Assembly: GCA_963753245.1 (NCBI GenBank)
Contig: CAVWBK010000001.1
Coordinates: 62,001-126,000, forward strand
Length of the DNA: 64,000 bases
Direction of reading: 5' to 3'
Source: VRUE01 sp963753245
GTDB lineage: Bacteria; Actinomycetota; Thermoleophilia; Solirubrobacterales; 70-9
A program made the position numbers and the translations under genes. Shown one piece after another: positions 26,321 to 33,813 of this stretch (the first letter of the stretch is position 1; each line of letters opens with the position of its first letter). The notes beneath the pieces are model-generated. The model had not been told where the DNA came from. It saw only the letters and a list, made by a program, of their open reading frames with translations, and searched no databases.

Positions 26321-26764
26321 ATGAGCAGCTTCGGCGGCCGCCTACGCGGCATGGTTCCCCGTCGCCGCAACGCACTTGCGCCGGCGGCACCCACCGCCGT
26401 GTCCCCCTCGGGGAACGGCGCGGCGCCGCCCCACACGACGAGCATCACGGTTGACCTCGGACGCCGCCGCGACCAGCTCGTCGCCCGGGTCGCCGAGTTG
26501 CAGTGGGACCTGGGTGGGCTCGCCTACGAGATGGCGATCCGCAATCACGTCCAGGTCGATGTCCTCGTCAAACGGGCCGCGGCATTGCAGGATGCCGACG
26601 CCGAACTGAACGAGGTCGAACGGCTGGTGCGAATGGAGGAATCGGCGACCGCAGGCTCCTGCAGCTCATGTGGGGCCCCGCACAGCAGTGGCGCCACCTT
26701 CTGCTGGCAATGCGGCCAGCCCTTGCTGCAGCAGGTCTCCAGCGACGCGATCCTGCGTCGCTGA
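26321..26764 (+). CDS. Soluble coiled-coil protein with C-terminal zinc ribbon
   Basis: A 147-residue protein. The middle 'RRRDQLVARVAELQWDLGGL' to 'NEVERLVRMEE' is helical, and the C-terminus has a zinc ribbon 'CSSCGAPHSSGATFCWQCGQ'. It has no signal or membrane segment. It follows the previous zinc-ribbon gene by 24 bases on the same strand, so they are probably co-transcribed. It is convergent with pstB, with only 10 bases between stops. A partner or adaptor role for the membrane ribbon proteins is possible but unproven. Confidence 0.75.
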   Translation: MSSFGGRLRGMVPRRRNALAPAAPTAVSPSGNGAAPPHTTSITVDLGRRRDQLVARVAELQWDLGGLAYEMAIRNHVQVDVLVKRAAALQDADAELNEVERLVRMEESATAGSCSSCGAPHSSGATFCWQCGQPLLQQVSSDAILRR

Positions 26765-26774
26765 GCTCTGCCTC

Positions 26775-27638
26775 TCAGCCGAAGCGGCCAGTGACGTAAT
26801 CGCGGGTCCGCGGGTCCGCGGGGTTGGAGAAGATCACCTCGGTGTCGGCGAACTCCACAAGGGTGCCGACCGGTTCGGCGGCGCTCGAATCGAGGCTGAA
26901 AAAAGCGGTCTGGTCGGCGACCCGAGCCGCCTGCTGCATGTTGTGGGTGACGATCACGATCGTGAAGCGGCCTTTGAGGCTGTGCATCAGGTCCTCAATC
27001 GAAGCGGTCGCGATCGGGTCCAGCGCCGATGCCGGCTCATCGAGGAGCAAAACGTCGGGCTCGATCGCGATCGCACGGGCAATGCAGAGCCGCTGCTGCT
27101 GGCCGCCGGAGAGACCGAGGGCGCTGTCCTTGAGGCGGTCCTTCACCTCCTCCCAGAGAGCCGCGCCGCGCAGCGCCTTCTCGACCCGCTCGTCGAGGCC
27201 ATGGCGCAGGCCGAGGTTGCGAGGAGCCCAGGCGATGTTGTCGTAGATCGACTTCGGGAACGGGTTCGGTTTCTGGAAGACCATGCCTATCCGGCGCCGC
27301 ACCTCGACCTCGTCGACGTTGCCCGCGTAGAGGTCCTGTCCGTGGTAGAGGATCTGGCCGCCGAGTCTGAAGCTAGAAACCGAGTCGTTCATCCGGTTGA
27401 GGCTGCGAATGAAGGTCGACTTGCCGCAACCCGAGGGGCCGATCAGGGCCGTGATTCGGCTGCGTGCAACCCTCAGGTTGACGCCACTCAGCGCCCGTTT
27501 CGCACCGTAATTCACCGAGACCTCCCTGGCCTCGAAAACGGCCTCGACCGGAACTCCGGCGGGCCGTCCGGCACTCGGACCTGCCTCGGTCAGCGGCCCG
27601 GTCTGGATCCGCACCCGGGATGGCACGGGCGCGCTCAT
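26775..27638 (-). CDS. pstB: Phosphate ABC transporter ATP-binding protein
   Basis: A 287-residue ATPase. Walker A is 'GPSGCGKSTFIRSLNRMND', the PstB-specific continuation being the RSLNRMND part; the signature is 'LSGGQQQRLCIARA' and Walker B is 'VLLLDEPASALDP'. The start at 27638 overlaps the stop of pstA (ATGA). The first ~30 residues form a non-conserved leader. It powers high-affinity phosphate uptake with PstC/PstA and PstS. No phoU gene follows. Confidence 0.96.
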   Translation of the reverse strand: MSAPVPSRVRIQTGPLTEAGPSAGRPAGVPVEAVFEAREVSVNYGAKRALSGVNLRVARSRITALIGPSGCGKSTFIRSLNRMNDSVSSFRLGGQILYHGQDLYAGNVDEVEVRRRIGMVFQKPNPFPKSIYDNIAWAPRNLGLRHGLDERVEKALRGAALWEEVKDRLKDSALGLSGGQQQRLCIARAIAIEPDVLLLDEPASALDPIATASIEDLMHSLKGRFTIVIVTHNMQQAARVADQTAFFSLDSSAAEPVGTLVEFADTEVIFSNPADPRTRDYVTGRFG

Positions 27639-28522
27639 GCTCCCAGCTTCCTTTTGCTGCGCGCCAGCAGCATCCGCGCGCCCAAACTCGCGAACATAAT
27701 GAAGGAGAGCAACGCCAGGCCGGCGCCCCACGCCCGGGTAAACCCTTCCGGATTCGCTTCTTCGGAGAGTCTGTAGATCGTCACGGGGATGTTCGGCACC
27801 GCTTCGAGCGGGTTGAGCGTCACCTTCGTGCCGTTGTAGACCGAATCGAGGAGGAGAAGCGGTGCCGTCTCGCCCGCCGCCCGGGCGAGGGCGAGTACGG
27901 TCGAAGTGACGATGCCGCCAGCCGCGGTCGGCAGGATCACAGTGATCACCGTACGCCAGCGACTCACCCCGAGCGCATCGGCAGCTTCGCGCAGGCTGTT
28001 GGGAACGAGGAGAAGGATCTCCTGTGTCCCCCGGGCGATCAGCGGCACCATGATGATCGAAAGAGCGACCGACGCCGCCAGGGCGAACTGGGGTCGCCCT
28101 TCGACCAGCAGGCCGAAAACGAAGAGGCCGATGATGATCGATGGGAGGCCGTTCATCAGGTCAAGCGCGAGCTTGATCCCCGCCGCCAGCCGGCCCTTGC
28201 CGAACTCAGTTAGGTAGAGAGCCACGAGGACAGCAATCGGCGTCGCGATTGCAGTCGCGATCAGGGCGATCTCGGCGGTGCCGACGATCGCTGGCCCGAT
28301 CCCATTCGGTTCGCCTTCGAGGAAGAAGTCTAAATTGAGCGCCTTGGCACCGTGGATGACGACTGCGGAGACGACGATGACCAAGACCGCGACCGCCGCC
28401 ACGGCGGCGCCGGTCGCGCTGTACTCGGCGCCCCGGCTGACCAGCTGCCGCCGGCGCAGGTTTCCGGTCGGCGTCAACGGCGCCGCGGGGTCGAAATCTA
28501 GCTCGCCATACTCGCCGTTCAT
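27635..28522 (-). CDS. pstA: Phosphate ABC transporter permease PstA
   Basis: A 295-residue membrane protein with six helices and the permease EAA-type loop 'SLREAADALGVSRWRTVITV'. 'MNGLPSIIIGLFVFG' is the typical PstA segment. The start at ATG 28522 overlaps pstC by 4 bases, and the stop overlaps pstB by 4. The frame extends much further upstream, but that region is pstC in another frame. Confidence 0.95.
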   Translation of the reverse strand: MNGEYGELDFDPAAPLTPTGNLRRRQLVSRGAEYSATGAAVAAVAVLVIVVSAVVIHGAKALNLDFFLEGEPNGIGPAIVGTAEIALIATAIATPIAVLVALYLTEFGKGRLAAGIKLALDLMNGLPSIIIGLFVFGLLVEGRPQFALAASVALSIIMVPLIARGTQEILLLVPNSLREAADALGVSRWRTVITVILPTAAGGIVTSTVLALARAAGETAPLLLLDSVYNGTKVTLNPLEAVPNIPVTIYRLSEEANPEGFTRAWGAGLALLSFIMFASLGARMLLARSKRKLGA

Positions 28523-29523
28523 CGTCCACCCTGCTGGGCGCGATCGAAGTGTTTGCGGATGAACTGGGCAGTAAGGTTGGAGATCAGCCCGATCACCAGC
28601 AAGATCAGGCCGAGGTAAAAGAGCGAAGCACGATCGAGTTTCGTCAGCGCTCCGGGGAACTGGTTCGCGATGCGCGCCGCCAGTGTGTCCCCAGTCTGAA
28701 ATAACGAAGCGTGGATCGCCGAGCCGGCGCCGATCACCTGCGCGACCGCGATCGCCTCGCCGAGGGCTCGCCCGAGCCCGAGCAGTGAGGCAGCCATGAC
28801 ACCCGACGCGGTACTGGGCAGGACGACGCCGCGGACCACCTCCCATCTGGTCGCTCCGAGGGCGGCGGCACCATCCTGCATCTCCTTGGGCACGGAGAGG
28901 AAGAGGTCGCGGGAGATCGAGGCGATGATCGGGATGATCATGATCGTCAGAATCAGAATGGCCGTGAAGACGCTGGAGCCCGTCGACTGCGGAGGGCCGA
29001 AGAGTGGGATGAAGCCCAGCGTGCTGTGCAGGAACGGCTCGAGGTGTTCGTGGGCAAAGGGGGCGAGGATCAGGAGGCCCCAGAAGCCGAGGATCACGCT
29101 CGGGATCGCCGCCAGCATCTCGACCAGCGGCGAGACGATCCCGCGCACGCCTTTTGGCGCGAGCAGACTTAGGTAGAGCCCGATCGCGATCGCGATCGGT
29201 CCGCCGAAGAAGAGCGCGAAGAAGGAAGTGACCATCGTCCCGACGAGGAGCGTGCCGGCGCCGAATTCTTCAAACGGCGGGTTTGGCTTCCAGGTCGTGT
29301 GGAAGACAAAGGCAGCGCCGAATTTAGAGATCGACGGACTGGCGCCGTGCACGACTTCATAGCCAACCAGGATCAGGACAACGACGGCGACCAGGGCGGC
29401 CAGGGCGCAGACGCCGAGCAGCAGCCCATCGCCGAAACGGTCGAACGAGCGCCGCCAATCACGCCGGCGTGGCGCCGGCGCCGGCGCTTCAGGACCGATC
29501 GGGGGAGCCATCGTGCCGCTCAT
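28519..29523 (-). CDS. pstC: Phosphate ABC transporter permease PstC
   Basis: A 334-residue membrane protein. After a Pro/Ala/Arg-rich cytoplasmic leader there are six helices; the permease loop is 'EMQDGAAALGATRWEVVRGV', and 'MLAAIPSVILGFWGL' is typical of PstC. It heads the pstCAB operon, divergent from pstS, with PHO-box-like repeats in the gap. Confidence 0.95.
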   Translation of the reverse strand: MSGTMAPPIGPEAPAPAPRRRDWRRSFDRFGDGLLLGVCALAALVAVVVLILVGYEVVHGASPSISKFGAAFVFHTTWKPNPPFEEFGAGTLLVGTMVTSFFALFFGGPIAIAIGLYLSLLAPKGVRGIVSPLVEMLAAIPSVILGFWGLLILAPFAHEHLEPFLHSTLGFIPLFGPPQSTGSSVFTAILILTIMIIPIIASISRDLFLSVPKEMQDGAAALGATRWEVVRGVVLPSTASGVMAASLLGLGRALGEAIAVAQVIGAGSAIHASLFQTGDTLAARIANQFPGALTKLDRASLFYLGLILLVIGLISNLTAQFIRKHFDRAQQGGR

Positions 29524-29576
29524 TGCCGCGCAGCGTAGAGGAGCGAAGAGCCCATTTCATACCGCCGAGATCAATT

Positions 29577-29692
29577 TTCACAAAATTGACACAAGTGCAT
29601 TGAGCCGCGTTCACGAAATGTCAACAAGTGAGTGTTCAAACTGCGGCAGTTACAACTTTGAAACACAACCTCTTTCACACGATTGACACAAC
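29577..29692. promoter_or_regulatory. PHO-box-like repeats in the pstC-pstS divergent region
   Basis: The 260-base gap between pstC and pstS is AT-richer than its surroundings and holds related units: TTCACAAAATTGACACAA (29577-29594), GTTCACGAAATGTCAACAAG (29609-29628), GTTCAAA (29634-29640) and TTTCACACGATTGACACAAC (29673-29692). The spacing of GTTCAC/GTCAAC elements by about 11 bases resembles PhoP-binding PHO boxes of actinobacteria, so both transcripts are probably induced at low phosphate. Confidence 0.7.
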
Positions 29693-29784
29693 TGTGCCCT
29701 GCCCTGGCGCAATCCTGCCGTCGCCAAGGCGTATCCAGCAATGCCTGTGGCGCAAAGTAATTAACGAGCCGAAAGGAATCACTT

Positions 29785-30807
29785 TTGATTCGCAACAGGT
29801 TGCTTGGATTGTCACTCGCGGTGGTGGGAGCAGTGGGCGGTATGGCGTCGATCTCGACCGCCGCAGCGAACGCCGAACTCAAAGGGGCCGGGTCCTCCCT
29901 GGTCGCACCGATCATGGCCAACTGGATCACGGGCTTCGAAGCCCATTCCAACGCCGCGATCAAAGTCACCTACGGATCGGTCGGGTCGGGTCAGGGGATC
30001 GCTCTGATCACCGCCCGCAGCGTTGACTTCGGCGCTTCCGATGCCCCGCTGACGCCCGAACAGGCCGCCGCTTGCAATGGCTGCGTCCAGATTCCCTGGG
30101 GCCTGACCGCCACCGGTCTGGGTTTCAACATCCCCGGTGTGAAGAAACTAAATCTGAACGGGAAACTGCTCTCCTCGATCTACCTCGGGAAGATCACCAA
30201 CTGGAACGATCCCAAGATCAAAAAACTGAACCCAAAAACCCACCTGCCGAACCTGGCGATCACGCCGGTCTACCGCAGCGACGGCTCTGGTGACACCTAC
30301 GCGTTCACCAACTACCTATCGAAGGAAAGCCCGGCCTGGAAGTCGAACGTCGGCTTCGCAACGACGGTCAGCTTCGGCGCCGGTGTCGGAGCTAAAGGGA
30401 ACCTCGGTGTGACACAGTCGGTAGAGGCCACCTCGGGCTCGATCGGCTACATCTCCGCGTCCTATCTGATCGCGGCGGGCCTCAAGGTCGCCGCAGTGGA
30501 AAACGCGGCCGGAAAATTCGAGTACCCGAATCTGAAGAACATCTCCGCCGCCGCGGAAATGGTGAAGAAGGTGCCGGCGAACAACGAACTCCACATCGTC
30601 GCGCCGCCGAAAAAGTTCGCGACCGCCTACCCGGTGTCGACGTTCACCTACTGCATCGTTCCCCACGGGTCGCCGAAGAAGGCCGAACTCGAAGAGTTCA
30701 TCGGCTACGTGCTCGGTACGGGACAGAAATACGGTCCAGCGCTCGATTTCGCACCGCTGCCGAAAATTGTCCTCAAAGCGGGCCAGAACGCCTTGGCCTC
30801 GCTCTAG
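29785..30807 (+). CDS. pstS: Phosphate-binding protein PstS
   Basis: A 340-residue secreted protein starting at TTG 29785 (GAAAGGAA site upstream). The signal peptide is 'LLGLSLAVVGAVGGMASIST' to 'AANA'. The mature protein begins 'ELKGAGSSLVAPIMANWI', with phosphate contacts in GAGSS, 'VGSGQGI', 'DFGASDAPL' and 'RSDGSGDTYAFTNYL'. There is no lipobox cysteine, so retention outside the cell would need another mechanism. It is divergent from pstCAB and ends in a strong terminator. Confidence 0.95.
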   Translation: MIRNRLLGLSLAVVGAVGGMASISTAAANAELKGAGSSLVAPIMANWITGFEAHSNAAIKVTYGSVGSGQGIALITARSVDFGASDAPLTPEQAAACNGCVQIPWGLTATGLGFNIPGVKKLNLNGKLLSSIYLGKITNWNDPKIKKLNPKTHLPNLAITPVYRSDGSGDTYAFTNYLSKESPAWKSNVGFATTVSFGAGVGAKGNLGVTQSVEATSGSIGYISASYLIAAGLKVAAVENAAGKFEYPNLKNISAAAEMVKKVPANNELHIVAPPKKFATAYPVSTFTYCIVPHGSPKKAELEEFIGYVLGTGQKYGPALDFAPLPKIVLKAGQNALASL

Positions 30808-30846
30808 TTCCAGTCGCGCGGCGGGAGGCGCCGCTGATCGATAGCA

Positions 30847-30889
30847 AGAGCCGGTACGGGACCCAAGTCTCCCGTGCCGGCTCTTTCTT
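30847..30889 (+). terminator. Intrinsic terminator after pstS
   Basis: A 15-bp stem (30847-30861 with 30870-30884, one G-T pair) with an 8-base loop is followed by a TTCTT tract. It lies 40 bases after the pstS stop and just before the convergent MerR gene, so it may act in both directions. Confidence 0.85.
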
Positions 30890-30904
30890 GGCCGACTCGT
30901 CGGT

Positions 30905-31744
30905 CTAGGCGCTTGCCTGGGTGGCGCGCCGGCGCAGGTCGGCATTGAGCATTCCGGTCACCTGACTCGGGCGGTCCCCGGCGGATGGGACCGCATCGCC
31001 GATCAAACCGCGAGCGCGGAAGCCAAAGAGGGGAGCACCGATTCCCAGCTCGCGGATCTTGCGGACCAGCCGCACCGCGGAGGCGGTATCGGCGCCCGGC
31101 CCGCAGAGCACGAGCGCAGTCGGGTCGAGGGCGCGCAGGGCGCGCTCGAGGCGCTCATCGCCGAGCTCACTGGAGAGCATCAGGACGCGAAATCCGGCCC
31201 TTCGCAGGGTCAGGTCCAGGGCCTGGGAGTGAACCGCCTCGACATCCTGGCCGCGACTGGAGTCGAGCAGCAAGATGCCGGCGGGCCGTGAGGCGGCCGA
31301 GGCCAGGCGCCGGGCCCCGTGCAACCAGCCCATTGCCCAGCGCGAGCCGAATTCGAACTCCGCCTCGCGGTCGGGGTCAGAGGCGAGACTGTCGATCGAG
31401 GGCAGCAACAGCTCCTCGACCGTTCGCTCCAGCGGCCGCAGGGCGAGGCTCTCCTCAAGCGCACGATCGGCGGCGTCCTCGTCAAAGCTCTCAAGCGCGC
31501 TGAGCAGATCGCCGCTACTCGCCGGCGCCGCCTGCCGCTGGCGAGCCAGCTCGATTGCCGAAGAAATGTTTCCGGTCTGAGCCAGGGCATCGCGCAGGGT
31601 CTGCAGCTCGATCAGCTCGTAGTTGCGGTGATTGCCCGCCGTTCGCTTCGGGGTCGGGAAGCCGTAACGCCGCTCCCAGCTGCGCAGGGTATTGGGGCTG
31701 ACGCCGAGCACTTCGGCGGCTGCGTTGGTTCTTATTCCGGGCAT
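30905..31744 (-). CDS. MerR-family regulator with B12-binding-like domain
   Basis: A 279-residue protein. The N-terminal MerR HTH is 'VLGVSPNTLRSWERRYGFPT' followed by 'HRNYELIELQTLRDAL'. A helical bundle and a Rossmann-like C-terminal domain (GILLLDSSRGQDVEAVHSQA, then LDLTLRRAGFRVLML) follow, resembling CarH/LitR light-sensing cobalamin regulators. A histidine is present at the place of the cobalamin axial ligand (AVHSQA), but the following glycine is not, so cofactor binding is uncertain. It follows the degenerate GGDEF gene on the same strand. Start at ATG 31744. Confidence 0.82.
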   Translation of the reverse strand: MPGIRTNAAAEVLGVSPNTLRSWERRYGFPTPKRTAGNHRNYELIELQTLRDALAQTGNISSAIELARQRQAAPASSGDLLSALESFDEDAADRALEESLALRPLERTVEELLLPSIDSLASDPDREAEFEFGSRWAMGWLHGARRLASAASRPAGILLLDSSRGQDVEAVHSQALDLTLRRAGFRVLMLSSELGDERLERALRALDPTALVLCGPGADTASAVRLVRKIRELGIGAPLFGFRARGLIGDAVPSAGDRPSQVTGMLNADLRRRATQASA

Positions 31745-31856
31745 GGGATCGCTTGTGGACTCAGTTTGGGCTGCGGTAAAGGCGTTCGCCGCTGGACAGG
31801 ATTCTCCCACCGGATTGGCGGGTTTACGCAAGTTATGGACGGATTTCGCGAATCTG

Positions 31857-32657
31857 TTAGCGATCTTGCAGAAGGCCGACGCCTACCGGCTGGCCGACCG
31901 CCCGGGCGCGCCACATCGCTTCGTCGGCTTTGTGAAGAAGGGTCTCAGCCTCACCGCCGTGCTCCGGACAGGCGGCGACCCCGGCGGAGACCGCGATTGG
32001 CAGGCCGCCCGCTGCCTCGAGCTCCTCGAGCTGGCGCAACAGGCGCTCGCTCATCTGTACGCCGCCCACCGTGTCCTGGTTGGGAGCCAAAACGCAAAGT
32101 GCTTCCTCCTCAAGCGGGAACGCCTCATCGACGAGCCTGATGCTTTCCCGCAGCGCCGCCCCGACGACCGTCAGCGCCGCATCGGCGGCGCTGGGGCCGT
32201 GTCCGTTTCGCGTCGCCGGCCCGTGCACGTCAAAGACGACCAGGCAAAAAGGGTGCTGATAGCGACGCTGGCTCTCGAGTAACTGATCGAGCCGGCGGCG
32301 CATTTGGCCGGGACGGTAGAGGCTGGCGTGTTCAGCCGGTTGGGGCATCTCCTGCAGCGCGGGGAATGACTCCGAGCGTGATCGCGGCGACGAGCGGGCC
32401 GCGGCCGGGCGGGAGCCAGAGCTGATCGGGTCGATGGTCGCGGCTGTGACCGAACCAAATGCTTCGGCCAGCCGTTGGGCGGCGGAGGCGAACTCCGCGA
32501 CCTCAGCTTCAGGCATCTCCGTCGCCAGCTTGCCGAGCAGATTCGCCTGCAAAGCCGAGACCTCTCGAGCCAAACCAGCCACCGCGCTGCCCTCGTGCGG
32601 CTCGCTGTCGGTGCTATTAGCTGCCTGGTCGCGGGCCACGCACAGACCTTCTCGCAA
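31857..32657 (-). CDS. Degenerate GGDEF-domain protein
   Basis: A 266-residue protein. Residues ~115-262 have the fold signals of a diguanylate cyclase: 'RRRLDQLLESQRRYQHPFCL', 'VVFDVHGP' in place of the usual 'LxxDxDxFK', and the C-terminal 'VSAGVAACPEHGGEAETLLH' then 'KADEAMWRAR'. The catalytic GGDEF loop reads LEEEALCVLAP, so cyclic-di-GMP synthesis is very unlikely; it may be a binding or scaffolding protein. It lies between recR and the MerR gene on the same strand. Confidence 0.75.
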   Translation of the reverse strand: MREGLCVARDQAANSTDSEPHEGSAVAGLAREVSALQANLLGKLATEMPEAEVAEFASAAQRLAEAFGSVTAATIDPISSGSRPAAARSSPRSRSESFPALQEMPQPAEHASLYRPGQMRRRLDQLLESQRRYQHPFCLVVFDVHGPATRNGHGPSAADAALTVVGAALRESIRLVDEAFPLEEEALCVLAPNQDTVGGVQMSERLLRQLEELEAAGGLPIAVSAGVAACPEHGGEAETLLHKADEAMWRARAVGQPVGVGLLQDR

Positions 32658-32725
32658 GAGGCGGACGCCAGGCGGTCAAAAAGACGCTATTTGCGAGACG
32701 ATGATCGTCCAGAAAATTTGGCCAA

Positions 32726-33328
32726 TCAACCGATCTGCCGTCGGCCCGCAAGAGCCTTGCCGAGCGTTACCTCATCGGCGTGCTCCAGATCGGCGCCGAC
32801 CGGCAGACCGCTGGCCAGGCGCGTGACGGTGACCGGGCCGTCAAGAAGCCCGGCAATATGAAGCGCCGTCGCCTCCCCGGTTGTGGTCGGATTCGTCGCC
32901 AGGACCACCTCACCCACGCCGCCCGCCTGCACTCTGTGCACCAGCTCGGCGATCTTCAGGTCATCGGCATCGATGCCGTCGATCGGCGAGAGCGCACCTC
33001 CGAGCACGTGGTACAGGCCGCGGTATTCGTGGGTACGCTCAATCGGGATCACGTCGGCAGGCTCCTCGACCACGCAGATCGTTTCCTGGTCGCGGTCGGG
33101 GTCCGCGCAGATCCGACATACAGGGCCCTCGGCGAGGTTGAAGCAGCGCTCGCAAAGACCAACCTTCTCCCTCACCTCGGTGATCGAGGCGGCGAGCGCC
33201 GCCGCCTCTTGGTCGGGGGCTCGAAGGATGTGGAAGGCGAGACGCTGCGCGGTCCGCTGGCCGATGCCGGGCAAACGGGCGAGCTCGGCGACGAGGCGAG
33301 ACAGCGGGGCGGGCCCTTCGCCGCTCAC
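32726..33328 (-). CDS. recR: Recombination mediator RecR
   Basis: A 200-residue protein of normal length. It has the helix-hairpin-helix 'LARLPGIGQRTAQRLAFHIL', a zinc finger 'CERCFNLAEGPVCRIC', and a Toprim domain ('ICVVEEPADVIPIERT ... LGGALSPIDGI'). With RecF/RecO it loads RecA at gaps. It overlaps ybaB by 4 bases, the standard dnaX-ybaB-recR order. Confidence 0.97.
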   Translation of the reverse strand: MSGEGPAPLSRLVAELARLPGIGQRTAQRLAFHILRAPDQEAAALAASITEVREKVGLCERCFNLAEGPVCRICADPDRDQETICVVEEPADVIPIERTHEYRGLYHVLGGALSPIDGIDADDLKIAELVHRVQAGGVGEVVLATNPTTTGEATALHIAGLLDGPVTVTRLASGLPVGADLEHADEVTLGKALAGRRQIG

Positions 33329-33660
33329 ATTCCCGGGAGGCCGCCGAGGCCGCCCGTGATGCCGCCCATTTTCGAGCTGGCCAGCTCCTGAGCAGAGCGC
33401 AGCGCCTCGTTGATCGCGGCCTGCACCATCTCGGCCAAGAGCTCAACCTCCTCGGGATCGACGGCGTCAGGATCGATCTTGATCTCGCGCACGGTCAGAT
33501 CGCCGCCCATTTTGACCTTGACCATGCCCCCACCGGAGCTGGCCTCGACGACCTCGTCTTTGAGTTGTTCCTGGGCCTGAAGCATCTCGCTCTGCATCTG
33601 CTGCGCCTGCTTCATCAGGGCGTTCATGTCAAATCCCCCCGGCATTCCGCCTCTGCTCAT
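33325..33660 (-). CDS. YbaB/EbfC nucleoid-associated protein
   Basis: A 111-residue protein. It has the family's 'MNALMKQAQQMQSEMLQAQE' helix and the central 'GGGMVKVKMGGDLTVREIKI' sheet. It binds DNA as a dimer. It lies between dnaX and recR and its stop overlaps the recR start, which supports the identity. Confidence 0.95.
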   Translation of the reverse strand: MSRGGMPGGFDMNALMKQAQQMQSEMLQAQEQLKDEVVEASSGGGMVKVKMGGDLTVREIKIDPDAVDPEEVELLAEMVQAAINEALRSAQELASSKMGGITGGLGGLPGM

Positions 33661-33813
33661 CAGTCCTCCTCCCGGTGCGATCGACCCAACGGCGGCAGCG
33701 GCAAAACGGGCGAGCGTGCGAGCAGCGCGAGTCGCCCCGCTACTGGGCTCAACCAGGCGCCATCCAGGAGATCGGAGCTCGTCATCTCGATCGAATCCTA
33801 AGGGCAGTCGCGC

